This document shows positions 1-4,738 of a stretch of DNA of 5,803 nt, piece by piece (position 1 is the stretch's first letter; every line of letters starts with the position of its first letter). The notes below the pieces were generated by a model, which saw nothing but the letters and a program-made list of their open reading frames with translations, was not told where the DNA came from and did no database searches. Origin of the DNA: an uncultured Lachnospiraceae bacterium (GTDB lineage Bacteria; Bacillota; Clostridia; Lachnospirales; Lachnospiraceae); NCBI GenBank assembly GCA_905209865.1, contig CAJLUP010000107.1:1-5803 (forward strand), read 5' to 3'. A program made the position numbers and the translations under genes.

Positions 1-668
1 CCGAGACCTCTAAGCGGCTCCTGCTCGCTCTTTTCCTCTTCTCCGCCGATAAACGGAATAATATTTCCCAACATTTCCGGCCAGTCTTTAAATGTTTTTC
101 CTGCTCCTGAAATCGCCTGATATGTCGTAACAACAAGTTCTTTCGGTCCGAATTCTTTCCATGCTGCCAGACACGGAGCATAACTTTGGATCGAACAGTT
201 CGGCTTTACGGCAATGAATCCTCTCGTTGTACCGAGACGTTTCTTCTGGTCTTTGATCACTTCAAAATGTTCTGCATTGATCTCCGGCACTACCATCGGA
301 ACGTCCGGAGTCCAGCGATGTGCGCTGTTGTTTGATACGACCGGAGTCTCTGTTTTTGCATACGCCTCTTCAATCGCTTTGATCTCGTCTTTACTCATAT
401 CAACCGCACTGAAAACAAAATCTACAGTCGAAGCTACGTGCTCCACATCGTTTACATTAAGAACAACAAGCTTTTTCACAGCCTCCGGCATCGGCGTATC
501 CATTTTCCAGCGATCGCCTACCGCTTCCTCATATGTCTTTCCTGCGGAACGCGGACTTGCCGCAACCGTTACTACCTCAAACCACGGATGATTCTCAAGC
601 AGAGAAATAAATCTCTGACCTACCATTCCTGTCGCACCTAAAATACCTACTTTTAATTTCTGTTCCAT
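1..668 (-). CDS. asd: Aspartate-semialdehyde dehydrogenase, N-terminal 222 codons (cut by the left edge)
   Basis: Cytoplasmic enzyme that reduces L-aspartyl-4-phosphate with NADPH to L-aspartate-4-semialdehyde, the branch-point intermediate for lysine, diaminopimelate, threonine and methionine. The protein begins MEQKLKVGILGATGMVGQRF, with the NADP-binding loop GATGMVG at residues 11-17. Further conserved motifs are SNNSAHRW (112-119), PNCSIQS (156-162) with the catalytic Cys158, and SGAGK near residue 200, followed by the IPFIGGEEEK stretch. The PNCSIQ form, rather than the PNCST form of E. coli Asd, places it in the branch that includes archaeal and fungal enzymes and is, to my knowledge, common in Clostridia. 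Family members are about 350-370 residues, so roughly 140 C-terminal residues, including the remaining catalytic Glu/His region, lie outside the window. The ATG at 668 is chosen because AGGAG lies at 676-680 with a 7-base gap. It follows argH in the same direction after 86 bases. Identification is secure; whether the far end is intact cannot be seen. Confidence 0.96.
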   Translation of the reverse strand, partial: MEQKLKVGILGATGMVGQRFISLLENHPWFEVVTVAASPRSAGKTYEEAVGDRWKMDTPMPEAVKKLVVLNVNDVEHVASTVDFVFSAVDMSKDEIKAIEEAYAKTETPVVSNNSAHRWTPDVPMVVPEINAEHFEVIKDQKKRLGTTRGFIAVKPNCSIQSYAPCLAAWKEFGPKELVVTTYQAISGAGKTFKDWPEMLGNIIPFIGGEEEKSEQEPLRGL

Positions 669-754
669 CTTCTTTCTCCTTTTTCCTGTTGTTTTCTCTG
701 TTATCTCCATTATCTTCTATCTATATCTATAAAAGCCTGACAATATGAACTACT
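669..754 (-). other. argH-asd intergenic gap with GATA-rich leader and asd ribosome site
   Basis: This 86-base gap holds the asd ribosome site (AGGAG at 676-680) and a purine-rich minus-strand stretch with four GATA units between about 701 and 729. A possible -35 TTGTCA (738-743) is followed after 18 bases by TAGAAG (714-719), which matches the -10 consensus at only four of six positions. A promoter for asd is therefore possible but unproven. No hairpin followed by a T-run is visible, so transcription from argH may continue into asd. Confidence 0.35.
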
Positions 755-2143
755 CTATAAAGCAGGCTGTTCTTTCAGATATTGACGCTCTTCCCTGATT
801 ACCGCTTCCATCGAATTCTTGCCTGGCGCGCCGATCGTATTACGCATCTCCACACATGTTTTCATACTGATCGCATCATAAATATCCTCTTCGAAAACAG
901 GAGAAATCGCTTGAAATTCTTCCAAAGACATATCATCCAAAGCTATCTTTTTTTCGATACAGTATAAAACAAGTCTACCGACAATCCCGTGGGCATCCCG
1001 GAACGGAACTCCGTGATTCACGAGATAATCCGCAGCGTCCGTCGCATTTGTAAAACCGTGCTTTGCACTTTCTTCCATGCGGGCATTATTAAAACGGATC
1101 GTTTTCAGCATTCCCGTAAATAATGCAAGACATCCTTTTGTCGTGTCGATCGCATCAAATACAAGTTCTTTATCTTCCTGCATATCCTTATTATATGCGA
1201 GCGGAATCCCTTTCATCGTCGTCAGAAGCGAGGTGAGCGCTCCGTAAACTCTTCCTGTTTTTCCACGTACAAGTTCCGCAATATCAGGATTTTTCTTCTG
1301 CGGCATAATACTGCTTCCCGTACTGTAAGCATCATCGATCTCAACAAATTTGTATTCATTCGTATTCCAAATGATCACTTCTTCTGAAAATCTGCTCAGA
1401 TGCATCATAATCGTCGACATAGCAGATAAAAGTTCGATCAGATAATCTCTGTCCGAAACGGAATCCATACTATTTAATGTCGGACCGTCAAATCCAAGAA
1501 GCTGCGCTGTGTATTCTCTGTCCAGAGGATAAGTTGTTCCTGCCAAAGCTCCGCTTCCGAGAGGACAAAGATTCATCCGTTTATAAATATCCTGCATTCT
1601 CTGATGATCGCGTTTAAACATCTCAAAATAAGCACCCATATGATGCGCCAGTGTGATTGGCTGTGCCTTCTGCAAATGTGTAAATCCCGGCATATACGTC
1701 TCGGTATTTTCTTCCATCAATTTCAAAAGGACTTCCAGCATCTCTCTTAACAGCCCGTCAAGATTGATAATCTCATCCCGTGTATATAACTTCATGTCCA
1801 AAGCGACCTGATCATTTCTGCTTCGTCCCGTATGTAACTTTTTCCCCGCATCCCCGATCCTGTCGATCAGGTTCGCCTCTACGAAGCTGTGAATATCCTC
1901 ATATTCTTCTGTGATCTCAAGTGTTTTATTCTCTACGTCTCTTCGGATGCCTTCAAGACCCTCTATGATCTGATCCTTCTCTTCCCCGGTCAGGATGCCC
2001 TGTTTTTCAAGCATCGTCACATGCGCGATGCTTCCTCGGATATCCTGTTCATAAAAACGCTTATCAAAAGAAATCGAAGCGTTAAAATTATAAACTAACT
2101 GATCTGTTTCTTTCGTAAAACGACCGCCCCATAACTGTGCCAT
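755..2143 (-). CDS. argH: Argininosuccinate lyase
   Basis: Cytoplasmic homotetrameric enzyme of the fumarase/aspartase superfamily. It splits argininosuccinate into arginine and fumarate, the last step of arginine synthesis. With the start chosen here the protein has 462 residues, the usual family length. It opens with the typical MAQLWGGRFTKETD. Family motifs follow in order: SFVEANLIDRIG near 86-98, HTGRSRNDQVA (104-114), GFTHLQKAQP with the conserved Thr154-His155 pair, and the superfamily signature GSSIMPQKKNPD (276-287), whose serine on a mobile loop serves as catalytic acid or base. All of these look intact. An in-frame GTG at 2176 would add 11 residues (MENAGQKRGDG), but ATG 2143 has AGGAG at 2149-2153 and matches the family N-terminus. 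The gene ends with TAG at 755. No argG or other arginine gene is in the window. It lies 96 bases after queH and 86 bases before asd, all in one direction, with a possible promoter of its own. Confidence 0.97.
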   Translation of the reverse strand: MAQLWGGRFTKETDQLVYNFNASISFDKRFYEQDIRGSIAHVTMLEKQGILTGEEKDQIIEGLEGIRRDVENKTLEITEEYEDIHSFVEANLIDRIGDAGKKLHTGRSRNDQVALDMKLYTRDEIINLDGLLREMLEVLLKLMEENTETYMPGFTHLQKAQPITLAHHMGAYFEMFKRDHQRMQDIYKRMNLCPLGSGALAGTTYPLDREYTAQLLGFDGPTLNSMDSVSDRDYLIELLSAMSTIMMHLSRFSEEVIIWNTNEYKFVEIDDAYSTGSSIMPQKKNPDIAELVRGKTGRVYGALTSLLTTMKGIPLAYNKDMQEDKELVFDAIDTTKGCLALFTGMLKTIRFNNARMEESAKHGFTNATDAADYLVNHGVPFRDAHGIVGRLVLYCIEKKIALDDMSLEEFQAISPVFEEDIYDAISMKTCVEMRNTIGAPGKNSMEAVIREERQYLKEQPAL

Positions 2144-2148
2144 TCCAT

Positions 2149-2153
2149 CTCCT
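2149..2153 (-). promoter_or_regulatory. argH ribosome binding site that decides the start
   Basis: AGGAG reads on the minus strand five bases before ATG 2143. The in-frame GTG further upstream at 2176 has no comparable site before it (the preceding bases read AAACTAG) and, if the -10 at 2179-2184 is real, would lie at or before the transcription start. This favours the 462-residue product. Confidence 0.7.
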
Positions 2154-2178
2154 CTTTTCTGTCCTGCATTTTCCACCT

Positions 2179-2208
2179 AGTTTAACACATTAACGTGTGA
2201 AATGTCTA
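2179..2208 (-). promoter_or_regulatory. Possible argH promoter
   Basis: On the minus strand a -35 TAGACA (2203-2208, five of six consensus bases) is followed after 18 bases by TAAACT (2179-2184, four of six). Transcription would begin near 2172, giving a leader of about 29 bases to ATG 2143. The spacer is a palindrome, described separately. The call is from consensus matching by eye only, in an AT-rich region. Confidence 0.4.
2181..2202. promoter_or_regulatory. Operator-like imperfect palindrome in the argH promoter spacer
   Basis: A 22-base dyad in which 9 of 11 base pairs match; its core arms are ACAC and GTGT with TTT/AAA outer ends. It fills the spacer between the proposed -35 and -10 and overlaps the -10, a position typical of a repressor site. 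It does not resemble the ArgR box I know from E. coli or B. subtilis, so the protein that binds it, if any, is unknown. It is not followed by a T-run and so is unlikely to be a terminator of queH. Confidence 0.4.
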
Positions 2209-2239
2209 TACCTTTTATAAAAACTGTTACTATTCTCTG

Positions 2240-2887
2240 TCACGACTGAGCTGCTGCTTCTCTCTGTTCATGTTCTCTCATTGAAAATTCACATCCACAG
2301 TAATCCTGTCTGTACAATCCATATTCTTTCGATAATTCTACAGACCGTTTATATCCGTTGCGTTTCTTAAAATCCGACACCAGATACTCTACTCCATACT
2401 TTTGTCCGACCCGCAATCCAATCTCATTTAATTTCTGAGAATTTTTCAGCGGACTGATGCTTAACGTCGTTGTAAAATAATCAAATCCGCCTGCCGCCGC
2501 CTGTTGTGCCGCTTCTTCAAGACGAAGTTCATAACATTTCATGCATCTTGCCCCGCCCTCTTTCAAATGTTCCATTCCTTCTGCCATTGCATAAAACCGT
2601 TCCTTATCGTACTTCCCTGCAAGAAAGGAAACCGGATATTGAAACTGCATGTCTTTTATCAGTTTCTGCTGCTCTATAATCCGTTTTGTATACTCACTTT
2701 CCGGATAAATATTCGGATTATAATAGAATACCGTAATCTTAAAATAATGTGACAAATATTCCAACACATAACTGCTGCATGGCGCACAACAGCTATGGAT
2801 CAAAAGCGTCGGAACCCGACGCTCCTCTTCCAGACGTTTCAATATTTTATCTAATTCCTTTTGATAGTTGATCTTCTGAATATTCAT
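2240..2887 (-). CDS. queH: Epoxyqueuosine reductase QueH
   Basis: Cytoplasmic iron-sulfur enzyme (formerly DUF208) that reduces epoxyqueuosine to queuosine in the wobble position of tRNAs for Tyr, His, Asn and Asp. It replaces the unrelated, cobalamin-dependent QueG. The 215-residue protein shows the family's cysteine pattern: LLIHSCCAPCSS (Cys33, Cys34, Cys37), ARCMKCYELRLEEAA (Cys115, Cys118) and DYCGCEFS (Cys197, Cys199). Between them lie FYYNPNIYPESEY (54-66) and the FTTTLSISPLKNS segment (138-150). Length and motifs fit a complete enzyme; the first 25 or so residues are a charged helical lead-in. ATG 2887 has AGGAG at 2898-2902, 10 bases upstream. It is the first gene of a minus-strand run (queH, argH, asd) and is divergent from the ABC importer pair. 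No other queuosine gene is present in the window, and the link to its neighbours is probably positional only. Confidence 0.94.
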   Translation of the reverse strand: MNIQKINYQKELDKILKRLEEERRVPTLLIHSCCAPCSSYVLEYLSHYFKITVFYYNPNIYPESEYTKRIIEQQKLIKDMQFQYPVSFLAGKYDKERFYAMAEGMEHLKEGGARCMKCYELRLEEAAQQAAAGGFDYFTTTLSISPLKNSQKLNEIGLRVGQKYGVEYLVSDFKKRNGYKRSVELSKEYGLYRQDYCGCEFSMREHEQREAAAQS

Positions 2888-2936
2888 CTTAACCGTTCTC
2901 CTGTGCGATATATTCTTTTCCGTTTATTCTATGTAT

Positions 2937-2965
2937 AAGATATCACCTCTTTTTCTAAATTACAA
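2937..2965 (-). promoter_or_regulatory. Possible queH promoter
   Basis: TTGTAA (2960-2965, minus strand, four of six -35 bases) and TATCTT (2937-2942, four of six -10 bases) are separated by 17 bases. Transcription would begin near 2930, leaving a leader of about 45 bases. The match is moderate and rival AT-rich hexamers exist close by, for example TAGAAT slightly downstream without a partner -35. Confidence 0.3.
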
Positions 2966-2986
2966 TGTTAATCCGTTTCCTATAAA
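2959..2986 (+). promoter_or_regulatory. Possible promoter of the ABC importer operon
   Basis: ATTACA (2959-2964, four of six -35 bases) and TATAAA (2981-2986, five of six -10 bases) are 16 bases apart. Transcription would begin near 2993 with a leader of about 75 bases. The -35 overlaps that proposed for queH on the other strand, so the two promoters would stand back to back. A second TATAAA at 2996-3001 has no good -35. The 75-base leader shows no TPP or preQ1 riboswitch motif that I can recognise. Confidence 0.3.
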
Positions 2987-2999
2987 GCAATACGTTATA
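2981..2999. repeat. Imperfect palindrome in the divergent queH/ABC intergenic region
   Basis: The 19 bases TATAAAGCAATACGTTATA pair at 7 of 9 positions around 2990, with five outer pairs unbroken. It overlaps the proposed -10 of the importer operon. It could be an operator, but its outer arms are pure A/T and such a match can arise by chance here. Confidence 0.25.
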
Positions 3000-3055
3000 A
3001 ATGAACACACTGACGCCGGCTCTCATACATTAATCTTAGATACTTAAATAAGAAC

Positions 3056-3060
3056 GGAAG
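3056..3060 (+). promoter_or_regulatory. Ribosome binding site for the GTG start of the ABC ATPase
   Basis: GGAAG lies seven bases before GTG 3068. Reading upstream in frame gives no ATG, GTG or TTG before a TGA stop at 3011-3013, and no start codon follows until far into the ATPase domain. The GTG is therefore the only reasonable start, and the modest ribosome site fits it. Confidence 0.6.
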
Positions 3061-3067
3061 TGACTCT

Positions 3068-3844
3068 GTGAAACCTTTACTTGAATTAAACAACATCAGT
3101 TATTCTTATCATACAATAAACGGAGAAACAAAAGCTTTATCCGATATTTCTTTTCAGCTTGTCCCCGGAGAATTTACCGCCGTTGTCGGTCCTTCCGGAT
3201 GCGGGAAATCCACGCTTCTTTCTTTGATCGCAGGACTTATGGAAGCAGAGCACGGAACAATCTTTCTAAATGGTGAACCATCGGAAAAGAAATCAAAAGA
3301 AACTGCAAAAATCGGCTATATGCTGCAGCATGACCATCTTTTTGAATGGCGAAGTATTTTTAAAAATGTCCTGCTCGGCGCTGAACTTAATAAAAGTGTA
3401 TCTCGAGAAACAAAGCAACATGCAAAGGAACTTCTGCGCCAATATGGATTAGAACGTTTTATCAACTCCCGACCGTCCGAACTGTCCGGCGGAATGCGGC
3501 AGAGAGCGGCGCTGATCCGCACTCTCATGTTAGATCCCGAACTGCTCCTTTTAGATGAGCCTTTTTCCGCGCTTGATTACCAAACACGCCTTACTGTCAG
3601 TGACGATATCGGAAAAATCATCAAACGTTCAGGGAAAACCGCACTTCTTGTAACTCATGACCTCTCAGAGGCAATCAGTCTTGCCGACAGGATCATCATA
3701 TTGACAAAACGCCCCGCGCACATTGCACGTATCGTTTCGATTTCATTTCCCCTTGAAAAAGATACCCCGTTAAATCGCAGGAACGCCCCTGAATTCAAAC
3801 AATATTTTAATGAAATATGGAAGGAGCTGAATCAAGATGAATAA
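3068..3844 (+). CDS. ABC importer ATP-binding protein, NitT/TauT (SsuB/TauB-like) class
   Basis: Cytoplasmic ATPase subunit that drives import through the permease encoded next. All nucleotide-binding motifs are present in the 258 residues: Walker A GPSGCGKST (41-49), Q-loop Gln87 in MLQHDHLFEW, signature LSGGMRQR (139-146), Walker B LLLLDEP (159-165, with Asp163 and Glu164), D-loop SALD (167-170) and H-loop His197 in LVTHDLSEA. The LFEWRS stretch after the Q-loop and the RPAHI segment (215-219) are typical of the nitrate/sulfonate/taurine/HMP importer branch. Length fits the family. It starts with GTG and ends 8 bases inside the permease gene, which suggests translational coupling. No substrate-binding protein is encoded in the window, so the substrate remains open: aliphatic sulfonate, taurine, a thiamine precursor or other small compound. 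Class is secure, substrate unknown. Confidence 0.93.
   Translation: MKPLLELNNISYSYHTINGETKALSDISFQLVPGEFTAVVGPSGCGKSTLLSLIAGLMEAEHGTIFLNGEPSEKKSKETAKIGYMLQHDHLFEWRSIFKNVLLGAELNKSVSRETKQHAKELLRQYGLERFINSRPSELSGGMRQRAALIRTLMLDPELLLLDEPFSALDYQTRLTVSDDIGKIIKRSGKTALLVTHDLSEAISLADRIIILTKRPAHIARIVSISFPLEKDTPLNRRNAPEFKQYFNEIWKELNQDE
3821..3826 (+). promoter_or_regulatory. Ribosome binding site of the permease, inside the ATPase gene
   Basis: AAGGAG stands 10 bases before ATG 3837, within the last codons of the upstream gene. It sets the 8-base overlap and supports this ATG over the internal ATG at codon 20. Confidence 0.7.
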
Positions 3845-4634
3845 ACAATCCAGCGGGCAGAAACTTTTTTTAACCCGTCTCCGCCGCCATCATATGACCG
3901 TTTGCATCAGCCGTATCCTTATCCTGATCACTTTTCTTTTTCTTTGGGAAATATGTGCGCATTTTGAAATCATAGACTCCTTTATTTTCAGCAGTCCTTC
4001 AAAAATCACACTTTGTTTTTGGAAAATGATGAAAGACGGATCTCTTTTACAGCATATCGGCATCACTTTATACGAAACATTTGTCAGCTTTATACTCGTC
4101 ATAGTTTTCAGCATCCTGACGGCAATCTTACTTTGGTACAGTAAAAAACTGTCAGAAATACTCGAACCGTACCTTGTTGTCTTGAACAGTCTCCCGAAGT
4201 CCGCACTCGCCCCTCTTCTCATCGTATGGCTTGGCGCAGCGCCGAAAACGATCATTATTGCCGGAATGTCTGTCGCAATTTTCGGAAGTATCTTAAATCT
4301 GTACACTGCTTTTATTAATGTCGATCAGGAAAAGATCAAACTGATCTACACGCTGCACGGAAAACGCAGGCATGCGCTTACAAAAGTCGTGCTGCCTGCC
4401 TCTGTTCCGGCAATCATAAGCAATATGAAAGTCAACATAGGACTTTGTCTTGTCGGAGTCATTATCGGAGAATTTCTCGCCGCGAAAAGCGGACTCGGAT
4501 ATCTGATCATCTACTCCAGTCAGGTTTTTAAGATGGATTGGCTTCTCATGTCGATTATTTTGCTCTGTATGATGGCGATGGGATTGTACGCTCTGATCAA
4601 TGTAGCAGAGAAACGGGTATTAAAAAGATATTGA
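3837..4634 (+). CDS. ABC importer permease, NitT/TauT (SsuC/TauC-like, BPD_transp_1) class
   Basis: Inner-membrane subunit that forms the transport path and pairs as a homodimer with the ATPase encoded just upstream. The 265 residues show about six hydrophobic segments, near 22-41, 80-100, 112-133, 136-160, 198-215 and 233-256. Family features include the FSSPSKI segment after the first membrane helix (51-57), LNSLPKSALAPLLIVWLG (116-133) and the cytoplasmic EAA-type coupling loop, HGKRRHALTKVVLPASVPAI (174-193). Gly175 and the LPAS-P of that loop are conserved, but the usual Glu-Ala-Ala start is replaced by IYTL. The later GEFLAAKSGLGYLI (211-224) is also characteristic. Length is normal. 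The gene overlaps the ATPase gene by 8 bases and is followed at once by a strong terminator, so the transcription unit ends here without a binding-protein gene. The substrate cannot be told from sequence alone. Confidence 0.93.
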   Translation: MNKQSSGQKLFLTRLRRHHMTVCISRILILITFLFLWEICAHFEIIDSFIFSSPSKITLCFWKMMKDGSLLQHIGITLYETFVSFILVIVFSILTAILLWYSKKLSEILEPYLVVLNSLPKSALAPLLIVWLGAAPKTIIIAGMSVAIFGSILNLYTAFINVDQEKIKLIYTLHGKRRHALTKVVLPASVPAIISNMKVNIGLCLVGVIIGEFLAAKSGLGYLIIYSSQVFKMDWLLMSIILLCMMAMGLYALINVAEKRVLKRY

Positions 4635-4637
4635 ATC

Positions 4638-4697
4638 AAAAAAGAAACAGAGACGGAAAACTTTCTGACATAATTCCCCTGTCTCTGTTTCTTTTTT
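4638..4697. terminator. Two-way intrinsic terminator between converging genes
   Basis: The left arm AAAAAAGAAACAGAGAC (4638-4654) and right arm GTCTCTGTTTCTTTTTT (4681-4697) pair perfectly over 17 bases around a 26-base loop. Inside the loop GGAA (4655-4658) and TTCC (4674-4677) can extend the stem past a small bulge. Because the outer part of the stem is A-run against T-run, each strand ends in a T-rich tract. It can therefore stop transcription of the permease gene (stop at 4634) and of the NSS transporter gene coming from the right (stop at 4739). Confidence 0.92.
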
Positions 4698-4738
4698 CTT
4701 TTTCCCAAGTCTTATTCTGAGTCTGTTTTACTCTTTTC

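Noticed and set aside
214..591. Plus-strand open frame of 125 codons opposite asd
   Set aside because: It is antisense to a clearly conserved Asd coding sequence, has no convincing ribosome site and its product resembles no protein family.
718..730. TATCTATATCTAT micro-repeat in the argH-asd gap
   Set aside because: Too short and low in complexity to call a repeat element; part of a general GATA-rich leader.
2095..2169. Short minus-strand frame (24 codons from ATG 2169) overlapping the argH start, with AGGTGG just before it
   Set aside because: The ribosome site is only about three bases from the ATG, the peptide lies mostly inside argH in another frame, and it has no arginine-rich or regulatory-leader character.
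2211..2225. TTTTATAAAA palindrome after queH as a terminator
   Set aside because: Pure A/T pairing with no loop or following T-run; too weak to stop transcription.
2943..2950. Strong ribosome-site-like GAGGTGAT on the minus strand in the queH leader
   Set aside because: No start codon with a usable frame follows: the GTG within it runs only five codons to TAG. It is probably coincidence inside the promoter region.
2987..3067. Possible riboswitch (TPP or preQ1) before the ABC importer
   Set aside because: I looked for the conserved CTGAGA-type TPP motif and the preQ1 aptamer pattern and saw neither; no stable hairpin plus T-run is apparent.
3890..4306. Minus-strand open frame of 138 codons opposite the permease gene
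   Set aside because: The opposite frame encodes an unmistakable ABC permease with conserved coupling loop; this one shows no family features.
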